Below, one piece after another: positions 12,701-25,200 of a DNA stretch of 64,000 bases. How positions within the stretch are numbered: the first letter of the stretch is position 1; every line of letters begins with the position of its first letter. A program made the position numbers and the translations under genes. The DNA comes from Glandiceps talaboti (taxonomy: Eukaryota > Hemichordata > Enteropneusta > Spengelidae). Where the stretch lies: positions 16,838,092 to 16,902,091 of the forward strand of contig NC_135554.1 of the NCBI RefSeq assembly GCF_964340395.1, written 5' to 3'. The notes beneath the pieces were generated by a model. It saw nothing but the letters and a program-made list of their open reading frames with translations. It ran no database searches and was not told the origin of the DNA.

Positions 12701-13507
12701 TTTGCCGATAGCTTGATTTCCATAGTAGTATCTGTGATTAATTTGGAGTCTTTAAGTATGCCAATCAATACAATACAATGTCATAAGATACAATTATTTA
12801 ATACATTAATAATACAGTGTAATACAATGCAATACAGTACAGTACAATGCAATACAATTCAATGCAATACAGTACAATACCATGCAATACAGTACAGTAC
12901 AATACAATACAGTACAATACCATGCAATACAATTCAATACAATACAGTACAATACCATGCAATACACTACAATTCAATGCAATACAGTATAGTACAATGC
13001 AATACAATTCAATGCAATACAGTAGAGTACAATACAATGCAATACAATTCAATGCAATACAATACAATACAGTACAGTACAATACAATACAATACAATAC
13101 AATACAATACAATACAATACAATGCAATGCAATGCAATGCAATACAATACAATGCAATACTTCCTCAAAGAATCATCTCTGCTCCAAGACCCAAAACTTC
13201 CAATATACTAGTTAAAATATTTAACTGTATAAAAATGTTTAATCTAAGATTTCAGCTTTTTAAGTCTGCACCATATGTGTCTAATATAACTTTCTTGATC
13301 TCTCTCGCTTTCTCTCTTTCTCTTGTGTAACGATAGCCTTTCATCACACCATTCAACAAAGTGTGGCCAACATGTGGACGTATTGATGATGTTTACGGAG
13401 ATCAAAACCTGATATGTACATGTCCACCAATGGAAGCCTATGAATCACCATACTCCGATTCCTTACCTAAATGGACAGAGAATGGAAAGGAAAAGATTGC
13501 TGTGTGA
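1327..13507 (+). CDS. GLDC: Glycine dehydrogenase (decarboxylating), P-protein; 5'-partial
   Basis: This is the PLP-dependent P-protein of the mitochondrial glycine cleavage system. It decarboxylates glycine and passes the aminomethyl group to the lipoamide arm of H-protein. Fifteen exons join in phase: 1327-1423, 1753-1858, 4108-4247, 4531-4611, 5217-5317, 5937-6063, 6499-6717, 7011-7136, 8256-8518, 9239-9386, 9563-9674, 10381-10473, 11443-11550, 11841-11986, 13337-13507 (TGA at 13505-13507). They give 678 residues, roughly the C-terminal two thirds of a ~1000-aa family member. Recognisable family blocks are [20 protein letters not shown] in the first exon, [29 protein letters not shown], the cofactor-lysine block [18 protein letters not shown], and the C-terminal [13 protein letters not shown] and [13 protein letters not shown]. 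The first visible exon starts in the last base of a split codon, so upstream exons, including the mitochondrial transit peptide, lie outside the window. No frameshift or missing exon is seen. Identification rests on strong match to the known vertebrate protein. Confidence 0.97.
2074..2298. repeat. Minisatellite of about 42-48 bp in GLDC intron
   Basis: Five degenerate copies are built around GAGTTAGAA..ATGTAAACTTAGGGAAA followed by ACTTGTTTGCTGTA. It lies in the 1859-4107 intron. A short open frame over it is an artefact of the repeat. Confidence 0.8.
2790..3450. repeat. Tandem repeat of about 115-136 bp in GLDC intron
   Basis: Four to five copies each hold CTGTCGACTTTTTCATCA, TTCATAAAATGAAATATCTA, AATTAATTGCATAT and GCTAGCCTT. 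Successive copies start near 2795, 2922, 3058 and 3180, with a decayed fifth after 3350. No coding content is seen. Confidence 0.85.
4571..4690 (+). repeat. Duplication of GLDC exon end plus 5' splice site
   Basis: The end of the 4531-4611 exon (TTGATGAT..ACTTTGG..ATTTGG..TTCTGTGAGTAAT) is followed by a diverged second copy from 4627. That copy carries its own CTGTGAGTAATTC at 4670. Donor-to-donor spacing is 59 bp. The second copy has an in-frame stop, so it looks like a decoy donor rather than an alternative exon. Confidence 0.75.
4801..4920. repeat. GT/GC/GTCT-rich compound microsatellite
   Basis: Alternating TGTG, TGCG, CATG and TCTG units lie in the GLDC intron. Confidence 0.85.
5435..5766. 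mobile_element. MITE-like inverted-repeat element, family A copy 1
   Basis: The left arm begins AGGGGATCGCC and contains TTCTGGAGAATCATTTCATG and TTTTACATCACCTGCAATTAT. The right arm is its diverged reverse complement and ends GGTGTTCCCCT at 5766. The arms are about 85 bp and the core about 150 bp. It lies in the GLDC intron 5318-5936. No clear target duplication was found. A second copy of the left half lies at 42916-43225. Confidence 0.8.
7296..8230. repeat. 76-bp satellite with alternating monomers in GLDC intron
   Basis: About twelve copies of a 76-bp unit begin GCCAATCAGATT. Successive starts, for example 7449 and 7525, are exactly 76 bp apart. Two diverged monomers alternate: CCTTATTCCATGTATTCC and TGCAATTCAGTGTATTCC. 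This gives a 152-bp higher-order unit. It fills almost all of the 7137-8255 intron and ends about 25 bp before the acceptor. Confidence 0.93.
8256..8518 (+). other. GLDC: GLDC exon carrying the PLP-binding lysine
   Basis: This exon encodes [12 protein letters not shown] and then [18 protein letters not shown]. The lysine of LHKTF (codon 8463-8465) matches the residue that forms the Schiff base with pyridoxal phosphate in the family. The following glycine-rich loop is intact. The exon ends two bases into the valine codon at 8517-8518, before GTAAGT. Confidence 0.93.
9696..9986. repeat. (GT)n-(ATGT)n compound microsatellite, ~290 bp
   Basis: About 18 GT units are followed by about 63 near-perfect ATGT units in the GLDC intron 9675-10380, beginning about 20 bp after the donor. 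The open frames across it on both strands are repeat artefacts. Confidence 0.98.
11517..11833 (+). repeat. ~58-bp tandem repeat that includes the end of a GLDC exon
   Basis: The first unit is the last ~30 bp of the 11443-11550 exon plus its donor (GATATTGTGATGCACTTATA then CGTAAGTAACAG). Four diverged copies follow, each ending ACTATTGGCTGAAT or similar (ends near 11580, 11639, 11697, 11744, 11806). Copies at 11715 and 11776 retain GTAAGT, so they are potential decoy donors. Confidence 0.82.
12217..12557 (+). mobile_element. 3' fragment of a non-LTR retrotransposon (LINE)
   Basis: An 82-codon frame (12224-12472) ends [18 protein letters not shown]...SFKSAL, the typical C-terminus of LINE-encoded reverse transcriptase proteins in animals. 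It is followed by a short 3'UTR and a GTAGAA-type tandem tail at 12531-12550. It is 5'-truncated and sits in the sense direction in the GLDC intron 11987-13336. The clade (CR1/Jockey-like) is inferred, not proven. Confidence 0.75.
12765..13165. repeat. (AATAC)n pentanucleotide array
   Basis: About 80 units of AATAC vary as AATGC, AGTAC and AATTC. The array lies in the last GLDC intron. Long open frames on both strands come from the repeat, because 5-bp units without stops stay open. Confidence 0.97.
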
Positions 13508-13619
13508 GAACACAGACATTGAATCCACTGTTTTTAACTAAACAGACATAGAACTGTGTTTTTGGTAAGGTCTGGGAACCATGGTAACAGAGGTGGGAAA
13601 TCTGGTAAAATCTGCAAAG

Positions 13620-14015
13620 CTTTCCATACCCTGTACCATATTTTTGGTGAGGAACCCTAGTAAATTTAATGATAGGGAAACTCAGCTAGATTTTACCTAC
13701 TTACCTTAACAAAAACACTGATAGGGAACTCTGGCAAAATGATAGGGAAACTCGGGTAGATTTTACCCACTTCCCACCCTTAACAAAAACACTGGTAGGA
13801 AACTCTGGCAAAATGATAGGGACACTCAGGTAGATTTTACCTGCTTATCACCCTTTAACCAAAACACTGGTAGGAAACTCTGGTAGAATGATAGGGACAC
13901 TCAGGTAGATTTTACCTGCTTACCACCCTTTTACAAAAACACTAGTAGGGAACCCTGGCAAAATAATAGGGACACTCAGGTAGATTTTACCTGCTTACCG
14001 CCCTTAACAAAAGTA
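13620..14015 (+). repeat. ~75-bp tandem repeat with a hairpin per unit, likely GLDC 3'UTR
   Basis: Five copies begin about 110 bp after the GLDC stop. Each carries TGATAGGGA..ACTC followed by a short palindrome. Three copies (13827, 13902, 13977) hold CAGGTAGATTTTACCTG, a perfect 6-bp stem with loop GATTT. The copy at 13754 reads GGGTAGATTTTACCC, where both sides of a pair changed together. The first copy (13683) has an imperfect stem. 3'UTR placement is inferred from position. Confidence 0.8.
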
Positions 14016-15078
14016 CTGTAGAAGATTACCGTGTGAGAACACAGACTTTGAATCGACTAACTTCAGCTATTGAATTTAAAGAGAAAAAGAAGGAAAACAA
14101 GATAAAACGCTGTATAAAGCACAACGTTTTTCTGACAGGTCAGAAGTATGAAGTTATGAGTTTAATTCTGATTTGTACAAAAAAAAGAAATGAACATATA
14201 TTACTGGTTGAATCAGGTAACTATATTAAGTGCCTCAAGTTTGTAGTATTTGTCAATATCAGTGTCCAAGACTTGGTTTTTAGGTGTACTTTTCAATATG
14301 ACAATGTAGTCAATCGGTAGCACAGATTTACACAGACTGCTGTGTCATTAGAGGAAGAAAATTTATCACGAGTTTCAAGAACATTATGCAATGTTTTCAC
14401 TTGGTTTCCTATGTGTGTGTTTTCAATTTAGTTGTACATGAATGGTTTAATATGGTTTTCTTTTGTGTTTCATTTTAAGCTGTGTTGTTTTGCCTCTGTT
14501 GTGGTATTACAGTGTTTCCAATTGAAGTATGAACGAAGTAGTGCAACATGTTGATACATTACTGAACTTGTCATGATACATTGATGTAGATTTAGCTATA
14601 GTAGTTATAACATTGCCTACTCAGCAGCAAAGTTGAATAACACTAGACTTTGATAACGCCGCCAAACAGGCACACAATATTCATCGTTGCAAATAAATCC
14701 CGTCTATTCGTAGATATCATCATGGTTAGATGTACTGAATGATGTATAAAACAGCAAACCTCGGTAACTGAGCAGTGCCAAATTTGAAATTTGTTATGAT
14801 TGAAGTTACCAGTACTGACACACACAATTGTGATGTATCTTTGATCTGACCCTACTGAATTCTGTACAAAGACACAGACTTACTTTGGTAATGTATCCAT
14901 ATGTTGCAATAGATTATCGTTCATACTTTGATGGAATACTAATAGAGACAGTAATATTATTATAAATACCTATACACAAATATTATTGATTGAAGTATAT
15001 GGTGAATTTTACTACAAATATGTACTGGTTATGATACTTTAAGACAGGTTATTCATAATTTAGTAAGAGAGTATTTAA

Positions 15079-15432
15079 GGCCAAAAAAAAAATATATCTG
15101 GTTCTGGTCAGCGCGCACGTGCCCTGAATACCCTCACGTCGATCCTTTTTTCCCCGATAATTTTTGCTTTCCCGTTCCTTATTTATTCCTGATATCAGGA
15201 GAACAAGCAGCTGAAATCTACCCTACATGGCAAGACTGCTTAAATACAAAGCCTAAACTGCTTCGAAGAAAAAGGAAGTTTTTCAAGATATAAATATGAT
15301 AGAACAGAGTATGTAAAGTGTCAAAAAAATGTGTATTTGCTAATTTGCAAAAAAAAAAAAAAAAAAAATTCGCGTCGTCGCACCACTTTAGAAAGTTTAC
15401 CCTGACCAGAACCAGATATTTTTTTTTGGGCC
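15079..15432. mobile_element. Inverted-repeat (foldback/MITE-like) element
   Basis: The left end reads GGCC(A)n TATATCTGGTTCTGGTCAG. The right end is its reverse complement, CTGACCAGAACCAGATAT(T)nGGGCC. The inverted arms span about 33 bp across an A/T run. The core contains a CG-rich stretch (GCGCGCACGTG and TCGCGTCGTCGCACC) unlike the flanks. There is no coding capacity. Confidence 0.7.
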
Positions 15433-18278
15433 TAATCAATAATTTTTAGTCTTTTTTTTTTTGGAGTTTATTATGATTGATTTGATGTAAAACTATTAGT
15501 ACTTTGTAAATTCTTATTTTTTGTTTTTGAGTAAAATAGAAGAGGACTTTATTGAGAATTTGTTATTTCTTTGGGTTTGGTCTCGCACCCACCTGTGTTG
15601 TATTGGAAGAGGGTTTGCTATGTAACCTTGAGGATGTTAGGCAGTAGAGGAATTTTGAAACGACCCTGTGTGTCTAATATCTGAAGTGAAGACAAACAAA
15701 TACAGAAACATAACCTCCTCTCCTAGAAGTAAATTTCCATGAGAACAGCTAATTGGAGAAAGAACCTGCTTGAAACTATAGTTAGATGTCTATTTTGTTG
15801 TTATTACATTTCAACCTTGACTAATATAGTTTAATATCAGTGCAGCAAGTGGCAACCATTATTTGACCACACATAAAGTCTTCCGTAGAGTTACTGAAAT
15901 TCTAACTCTTTGTCTGTAGCAATTCTGTTGCTGGGACAATAAACAAACCATTCATAGGAAATAGAAGATCCGTTTTGTGTAGTTTCTTAAGAGGGAGAGG
16001 CTTTTGATGTCAAATTGGTAGTGTTAGTTTCTGAAGGAAAGAATTCACTTCAGACGTGTTATTTTAAGAATGTTTTAACAATCTTTTGAAGTCATGTTTC
16101 ACTGACCAGCGAAGTTACTACTACAGCATTTTAGTAGAACTAACCGGAATCTGAATTTGATCCGCAGTATTTTGTGTAAGTTTTCATTGATCAACTGCAG
16201 TACATTTTAAACTTTAATCTGCATATTTTGCATACAAATTTAGAGCAAATGATTTAACTTGACAATATTTGAGTATGATCAAAGAAAGGGGGAAATTCAC
16301 ACCATATAATTTTCATTATAAGCATCAGATATTTCCTGTTTATTTCGTCGCCTCGCTTTTTTCAATTTATACTTTTAGATTAACTTTTCATCGTCTGAAT
16401 GTTAGTTTGGATGGTAGGTTGGGTAAAGCTATGTTCAATTTTAGAATCTTGCCCTTTTTCGGTATCTATTCCCACACCTGACTAACTGTATTTTTGAATA
16501 CAGGACCTGTAATATATTGCAATATTTTCAATTGTTTTTGATCACTTTCAATCTCTGTTGTAATAAATAATGAATGAAAAAATGTAACGAAAGTATAAAT
16601 ATTTAGAGATATTTTTCCTCTTAGCAAAGATTTCATAAATTTAAAACATTGTTAACATGTATGGTTAGATTGGAGAGCAATTTACTGTAATCTCAGCGTT
16701 TTCATTTACATAGCAGACAGTTACAACCTTCAAAAAAACACCAGTGCGTTTGCTTGGATGACGTGAGCTAAGACAAGGATGAAACTAGCAACAGCAATAC
16801 AACTGATACAAAAACAACAGGGGGTTGTAGGTTCAGGCGATGCTTTTATCAGTTTGTCTATATTTGTGGAAGTTATAATGTAACAATAACAGTCATGCTA
16901 GACTGTTGTAACATGTAGCATTCTATCAGTAAACAGAGTTATGGGATCCTGGTGTTAGGGCTTCCATACTTATCAACATTAATTACATTCGTTGTATATA
17001 TTGGCCTGAAACTTGTCTCGTTCCTGCTTAGTACAAACAAGCAACCGGTCACCGGTGTTTTTTCATGGGTTGTAGTAAGTCTGCTGAATTTAAAGATACA
17101 GATAAATTCAATCACTGTTATGTTTTAAACCTACACATATGAAGGTGGGGGCTGGATAGAACATGGAGAGAGTTTTGAGAGTCCCAGACATCTAGAGTTC
17201 CAATTTTTGCATTGTTGAAGTTTGAATGTAGTGAGTAACAACAACAAATCCACTTGTGATAAATGTACATATACTGGGTATATGAAATTAATAGTGAGGC
17301 AAAAATTCATGTTTAAACTGAAAATTGCAGACAAAAAGTAAGACAGTAACTTACAGTGTGTATTCTTTACTGCTTTGTTATCTATGTCATTGTGTCCAGC
17401 AAGATTTAGAATTTGCAAAAGAAACTTGTACATTGATGTTGGCAATATTTCTAGTGGGGAATTGTCTATATTTCTAAGACAGATACAGAATAAAGGGAAT
17501 TTTCAAGTTATATCTAACACCTGGTTGTCTGATTGATAGTGTACAAGTGTGTGTGTGAATTAATTAGTATGCATTCACATTTATTAGATGTTACAACAAT
17601 GGCAGATTGACCCATGAGAAGCTAAGCCACAAACAAACAAACTTCCTTGTTGATATATGCTATCATGGGACATTAGATATAATAGGCCATTCCAGACTGC
17701 AAACAGAAAATTGAAGAATACAGCCCTTGCTCAAATTGAGAGTATCATCACCTCATAGTACTGTTTCTTATGAGCTTTGTTTTTGTTTTGTTTTCTGTCA
17801 AAACACTCAAGATCGAATATAAAGTATTACACTGCATTCAAATAACCAAATTTTGAAGTTAATAATTTTTTATTCATTTTTACCATTTCAAGTAAATAAT
17901 TTTTCAAATGTACAATTGACTTCAATCTATGAAATGACTCAACTATCTATTCTAGTTTTACTTTGCATGCTTCACTAACTTCAGAAAGAAGAAATACTTT
18001 GTTTGATTGGCGGACCAATTTCTAATTCTTGAACGGAACAGTAGATGGACCAATCAGCAGCAACACACCTTGTGTAGTTACCCGAAGCGACTAAAAAGAC
18101 TTTCTGTCATTGGGAATTTGATAGTTGCTGCTGGTGTTATATTTGCATAAATAAGATTAAAAACATTCGATTCTTGTAAAATTTGTAGTACACTGTGTTT
18201 GCTCACTGAACAAACATGTCTAATGATATAGAACATTAAAGACATAAAGAAAGTTAGGGGTGATCGCACTATGTCACA

Positions 18279-18556
18279 TGTCACACAAGCTAAATAAATG
18301 AACTTTGTCCATTTAGGGCAAAACCCTTCACCCCTCCCCTAAAGGAAAGTTCACAATTGCGACATTGACACAGTAATTTTTTATCAACTTAGTTTTATCA
18401 ACATTTCAATAACAAATACAGAACCTGTTATTGTTGAAGGTGTGAAATTTTTCTAAATTTGGTTAGAAGTGTGAAAATGAAGTTCAGCAATCGCACTGAT
18501 GCTAGATTTCCCCCTCCCCTAAACGAACAACGTTTGATTATTGAGCTTGTGTGACA
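18279..18556. mobile_element. MITE-like element, family B copy 1
   Basis: The terminal inverted repeats are about 40 bp. The left end is TGTCACACAAGCT followed by AATAAATGAACTTTGTCC and ATTTAGGG. The right end is the diverged reverse complement, ending AGCTTGTGTGACA. The core holds TACAGAACCTGTTATTGTTG and a CCCCTCCCCTAAACGAAC block, which recur at 29600-29785. It lies downstream of NRDC. Confidence 0.75.
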
Positions 18557-19213
18557 TTGTACAATCATCCCTAAAATAACTTAGTGTTGACATGAATACA
18601 TTATACTAGTAGGTATACAGGTAGATGTTTTAGTACTTTTTAAACACTTGTATTCTGTCTGGTAAGTATTGGTGGGATATCTCACAACTTGGAAATCATT
18701 CACGTCTGAGAGCATACAAGGGTACAAATTTGACACTTAACATACATCGGATAGTCTTCTGGAAGACAATTATAAGATTTATAGCATTGCACTTTAGGAT
18801 TGATGATAGATTTAAACCCTGTATCACATACTGTGGAAAACTTTACTTTCACTGTGAAACACATTTGGTAGTCCTTCCTGTACCTAATTTTCACTGATTT
18901 TGGAAGGTATGCTTGGTCGTATTTTCACTGAGATTCTTAGTATAATGGAAAACAGTCCTTGTCAGTTAAGATAGTGAAAATAAGTTCTCTGTGAAAATGA
19001 AGTTTTTTTTACATCATATTACGTACTAGCCTGTCAATGTGCCAAGGTTGACTAATATAGAGTCTGTTTATGTACACAAATACCAGTACTTAGTTACATA
19101 GGATACAGTTATAAACAAGTGATTAGTAAGTATGTTGGTTATGTGTCCCATGACAGTTTGACAAAATTGCCAATATGTCATAAAGTAAACCATATCACAA
19201 CTAAATGGTCTTG

Positions 19214-22200
19214 TCAATGGTCCAGTTTACTGACTGGAAAGACAAACAAATTCTTCTTCCATTCTGAGATGTCTCGGATAACTTCATCAGTTTTTCCATC
19301 ATCAAGGGGAAGGAACTCCATGGCCATCACTTCATCATCTGTTACTGGGAAACTGACTTCTCCGTTTACTAAACCTGAGTTGTCATGGTGATCGATACTA
19401 GTAGTCTTTCTCTCTTGTTCTTTACAAGACTGTGCTGACCTTGCGTTGTCTGGAGAGTCTGTCTCTGTATCTGGGTCAATGTTGGTTTCATTGTTTGCTG
19501 CCATCAATGGTTGGTTATACTGTTCATGTTCACCCCGACCAACAACCTGTTAATATAGCAAGTATTTAATTCATTAATTTATTCATGAATAAAACTCCAC
19601 GCAAAAGGGTATCACCAGATTTATGACCTATGATTTGCATATTATTTGCATAATCTTCATCTTGATCCTGATTGCTTGTAACTGTGTATCATTTTTGAAC
19701 ATAGTATAAATGATTTTGACAAAAAGTTCACGGACAACGAATGATTACAGAGATTCAACCTAATTCTAAACACCCCCACTCAGCTGTTGCTGACAGCGCA
19801 GTGTAGCTAAAAAGGCCACAGAAATTTATCAGTAACAACTTACCTGTACACTAAGTTTTCTGCACTCATCTCCATTTGTCATGTGGTCTTTCAAAAACTT
19901 GATCACTTCATCTTTGGTTAGAACTTTTAGAGATGCAATCTAGAATGGGAAATGTCAGAATTGTAATTATGTAACAAATCCTATATCAAAGACAATATGG
20001 ATACCAGATGATTCTAAGCAACAGGTGACTTATCAAACAACATTATACTGTATTTTTGTAATAAGTTAAGCAGAACACTGCAAATAATGAATTATTGAGA
20101 AAAGATGGTTTTTGAGGACATTTTTGAAAAAATAATTTGATTGGTTATAGTAAGATATATTTCATATTAAATTAAGTTTCTCTTATACAGTTGAGTACAA
20201 TGTTGATGAAAACTGATAAAATAACGGTATATCATGTACGCAAAAACCAATGGCATGACCACCATATTGAATGATGCATCATGGGACAAACTACAAAATG
20301 AATTCTGCATTGTGGGTAGAACTCACCTCCTTCTCCAGTCTTTCAAACAAGTATGTTCTTGATGTTATTTCGTACCAATTTCTGTTGACTTCTTCTGCCA
20401 AGTATAAATCTTCCACCATTTTCAGTTTGATCAAGGAATTTACTACAATTTCAAATTCAGAGTCTGGCATATCTTGTAATGTTTTGACGAATTGTTGCAG
20501 GAAAGCATCGATACGGTGATCAACATGAGCCACACTGAAACGAAAGTATTACAGAGTTTACTCTGATGACGTAAGATCTTGGTTGTTGATAAATTAAGTT
20601 GACATTAATCCATGTTCACTATGCAGCAACAACAGAATTTTCAATGCTGGTGACCTACCAATGTTTGCAGATCTTTCAAATTCTAACATCTTATTAAAAC
20701 TTTGCAAGTTTTGTATATCAATTTCTGAGATGCACACATTGTTTCTTCAAAACTATGATGATTACATACCTGAATTTTGAGGCCTGTGTGTTGACAGTGA
20801 TAGAAAATCCCAGAATGCCAAAGGTATTCCTGCACATTGCAAATACAACATAGCTGTGTTGGAGAGAGAGAAAAAACAGAAAACAAGGGTTTGATTGTTA
20901 AACTCTTACAAGAGATGTTGTCTATATCTCACATCACATTCCAGCTGAGCATAGTGTTACCAACTGTCTTCCTTCATCTGTTCCTACTTCAAGTCGAAAT
21001 GTTCAAGTATAAGATAAGTGCTTTCATCTTAGACATGACATTGTATCATTGTAAAAGACTGTCTAACATTGATGGCATTAGAAACTGCTAATCAGTTTTG
21101 TCTTTATTAGTAAAAACTGTACACTTGACAATTCTTGATACCTGTAATAGTGTTTTGTCTCATGCTAGGGGGTCAAAATAGAACAAGAAGGTCCATTTAT
21201 TCTCAAGACCTGTGATAACATTTTACCTCATACTAGGGGGTCAAAATAGAACAAGAAGGTCAATTTATTCTCAGGACCTGTGATAACAATTTACCTCATA
21301 CTAAGGGGTCAAAATAGAACAAGAAGGTCCACTTATTCTCAGGACCTGTGATAACATTTTACCTCATACTAAGGGTCAAAATAGAACAAGAAGGTCCACT
21401 TATTCTCAGGACCTGTGATAACATTTTACCTCATACTAGGGGGTCAAAATAGAAGAAGATTACAATGTAACTCATTCCCATGTGTGCCTATAGTAATGCA
21501 TGAGTAGTATGTGGAGTGTAAATCATGGAATCGATCAAGAAATTAAATTATTGTTATTTGCCTTGGTGGTCAAATTCTACTTCAAGTATTTTGAGAATTA
21601 AACCATTGCCAGTAGCACTGACAAGAAAAATAATGTACCTGCATATCTATGGTGCCAATAAATTAAAAAAACAAAGTGTCTACCACAGATACTTACCCTA
21701 GCTGTTCCTGTGTCCTCAAAATATCAAACACTGGTTCTTCCATTCTCATCTGAAGAGATTAAAAGAGTGACACAAAAACAGATTACAATGTCATTAGATT
21801 AAGTCAATACATGGTAAGGAATGCAGGTTGGCTTTTTTTGGAGGTACATGAAAACATGTTGTTCAGAGGTCAAAGATCAAAGATCACAGGTCAAAGGATG
21901 TCAGACTACATGATAGCATCCAGTTTGATTTACTGTCTTTTATCATTGACATTCTTAATTTATGTAATATCTATTTATGACTGAGTTTCTAATACTTGGC
22001 ATCCTATAAGAGTTTGTAAAGAGTGAATAACTTTTCAAAGGACTATTATTGTAGAAAGCTCTATTTACTTTATGATTTGTATGATCCCAAGTTATAGCTA
22101 TAGTATATACCACGGTTTGTAATTGTACGGACTGCTTTAACTCTAGAGGGTGCTATCCAATGGAAAGGGCTGTTCATTTTATTGTGTGTATAACTTAAAG

Positions 22201-25200
22201 CTAATAACTCTAGAGGGTCTATTCAGGCACTATTTTTTTTCTATTTTCACTAAGTTCTGGCACAGGAGCCCTATAAGTATGCTATATCATCATAATTTGT
22301 TGTCTGATGAAAGGGTCTCTGAGTTGCCTAATAAAAGATTTTGCATTCATACAGGGAAAGAATAATTTTCGAAAGAAGTCTTTCCCGAATTCTGAGAAGA
22401 AAGTGGCACAATACTTGTAGATGTCAAAAAGAAATATGACATAGATCTAAGTTCAGTCTTCATAATATTCTATGTGAAAGTGAAATGACTTATAAAAGAA
22501 TGTGATGAGTAATAAAAAAATTATTGCCTTCTTATATTCAAGCATTATAACCCCCCTGGGGTTTTAATCTCAGGTTAATGGACATCTAGAATTCTTCTTC
22601 TAGTGCCCTCATAGTCAGGCAACACATCTTCTAGTGCCCTCATAGTCAGGCAATACGTCTTCTAGTGCCCTCGTAGCCAGGCATTACATGGGCAACATGT
22701 CTTCTAGTGCCCTCATAGCCAGGCAATATGTCTTCTAGTGCCCTCATAGCCAGGCAATATGTCTTCTAGTGACCTCATTGCTAGACAATACATCAGACAA
22801 CATGTCTTCTAAGTTCTAGTGCCCTCCTAGCTAGGCAATATGTCTTATAGTGCCAGAATATAGCAAAGCAACAAGTCTAAAGTTGTACTACTGTGGTTGT
22901 ACATGTATGTTGTATACTTACGGCTAACCATTCTATCAGAGTGTATAGTTTTAGGTCACCAGGTCCAGCTTGGTAGTAATTTGTGATCAAGGAGTTGGAA
23001 TCTTCTTGGTTGAAATTACGTATTTTACAGACTTGGACATCCTTGGGTAGCTGCACAACTCGGATTTCTGGTAACATGTTGGTAGGTATGGATGAAGGTT
23101 GCAGTTTTTCAGATAACAAGGTGAAAAAACTAACAGCTTCCTGCAGAATATGAAATATCAAACAAAGGTATATTAGTAAGTTAAGCACTCCTGGAATTAG
23201 TAAAATAGACTGAACTGTCAAAATCAAGTAAGGCCAAATGAAAAATATATGTTATGATCTACACACCTTTCAATAATACATTGGGTAGGTATTAGTAATT
23301 AGGTAGGTGGGTTTTTTTTTTTTTGGGGGGGGGTTTGTTGTTGTTGTTGGTGTTTTTTGTTTGTTTGTTTGTTGTTGTTGTTGTTGGGTTTTTTTTTTTG
23401 GGGGGGGGGGGTTCCTGGCATTACTATTATTGTGTTATATTTCAGATTTCATTGGTGGAATGATATGGTAAGAATTTCCCAAATATTTTCTTTCCAGTGG
23501 TTGTACCTGACAACTACCTGCCAAGTATTCAGTTTCAAATATCACATGTACATCAGTGATCATGTCAATGTTACATTCTGGATAATTGGCAGCTTGTATG
23601 AAATACTACACTTGTAAAACACTTAGACTGTAATCTTGATACTACAAAAATCTTACAAAAGCGATATTTGTTGAGCCAGATGATAAAATGTAGCACTGTT
23701 GGTCAGACTTTGTTGAGTCAGACGACATTTTGTTTCTGGTTTTGTGATTTTAATTGTAAATTGTGTTGGAGTGATCTTACCAAATACAAGAAGTTCATAA
23801 ATTTTACATTTCATTCTAATCAGGTCATACACCAAAACATGTCGTCTGCTGTTTGAAATTTTGTCAATATTCATAAACTTCAAAAATTTAGGACAAACTA
23901 TCACAATGAACACAATTTACAATGTTGCCATTTTTTAATCTTTGTTTCACATTTCAAACAGTATTGACACAAAGCAAAAAGAGTGGTAACCTGAGAACTA
24001 AGATTTCCCTGTACAAGTCCTTCGATGTAAAGATTGTGTGTAAACTGATGAGCAAACTTTAAAATTTCATCTTTTGTTACAGTTGATACGATGGCTTTCT
24101 TATCCACAGGAGTCCATTTCTTGTCTTGTAAGATGGATAGCCTCACATCACTGGTTAAAATACAGAGAGAAAGTATTAGGAGTAAATATTAACTGTGTTA
24201 CCGTTATCATTGGCTTTAGAAATGATACAGTATATAGAGAAGGGCTGGTAGTTAGCAAAATCAAAGTTTTGCTGGCTAATTTTCCAGGATTTAAAAAAAA
24301 AAAAATTATTTGTTTCAACCAGTATATGCCCATCATTGGGATATTACAACTTCTCCTATTGTAAGGAGCAACATGGCCGCTGTCAAGATCTGGGACAGTT
24401 ACTGATTGGACAAAAATGATTCTAAATTTTAAATTTCATCATCAACAGAAATCATGGTATAAACTTTTTAAAAACCATCTTTGTCAGGAGATAAGTCAAA
24501 ATACTCTTAGCAAGACTTGCCACCATGTGTTTCTACTACATAGGCCTTGTTGTGGGTCATCCTCTCTAAGCAGCCATTTTGTAAAAATCACTGACATAGT
24601 AATATCCCAGACTCTTGCTCAGGGGTGGGGTGCCCTCAACAGTGAGAGTCTGGGTAACCAAGACTAGACTTGTATTCATACATTATACTTACTTGACTAA
24701 TTTTGATGGTTTAATGATATGGTTATGATAAGATCTTGTCATCTGTTCTTTGACCACTTGAAATAAATCATCAGTTATGGAGAAACCGGCAATGAAATAA
24801 ACAATGGTTTCAAATAAAAGCTGAAAGTAAAATTATAGACCAATTTTTAAACAACTTTCTATCAAAAATCTTTTGTAGAAATCAGATTTATTTTACAATC
24901 ACTGAGTAGACGTCTGGATATGTACAAAAACTTTCTCAGAGAAATATTATTACAGCCAAGATAACACGTAATATAAAGGGAGTAATACATTGAACAGATA
25001 GTGATAGAGAAATAGAGGGTGTTATACATTGGAAAGCTAGCAATAGAGAAATAGAGGGCGCTATACATTGGAAAGCTAGCAATAGAGAAATAGAGGGCGC
25101 TATACATAGGAAAGATAGCTTGGGATATTTAACAGAGAGTTCTAAGTTACAAAGGTTACGTTTCCCTTCAAAATCTAGTCCCTCCAGAATGTAAATCGTG

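Larger units (their letters stand above)
13508..19213. other. Convergent intergenic region between GLDC and NRDC
   Basis: Both neighbouring genes end here, so it holds their 3'UTRs and spacer DNA. Apart from the hairpin repeat (13620-14015) and MITE-like elements (15079-15432, 18279-18556), I recognise no exon, RNA gene or long open frame. Several AATAAA hexamers occur (e.g. near 14692, 15937, 16562), and I cannot say which is used for GLDC. Confidence 0.6.

Noticed and set aside
12713-13330. 205-codon open frame rich in NTIQY
   Set aside because: Repeat artefact of the (AATAC)n array; frames are open on both strands and there is no family similarity.
19119-19391. 90-codon + strand frame over the NRDC 3' end
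   Set aside because: Shadow of the antisense NRDC terminal exon.
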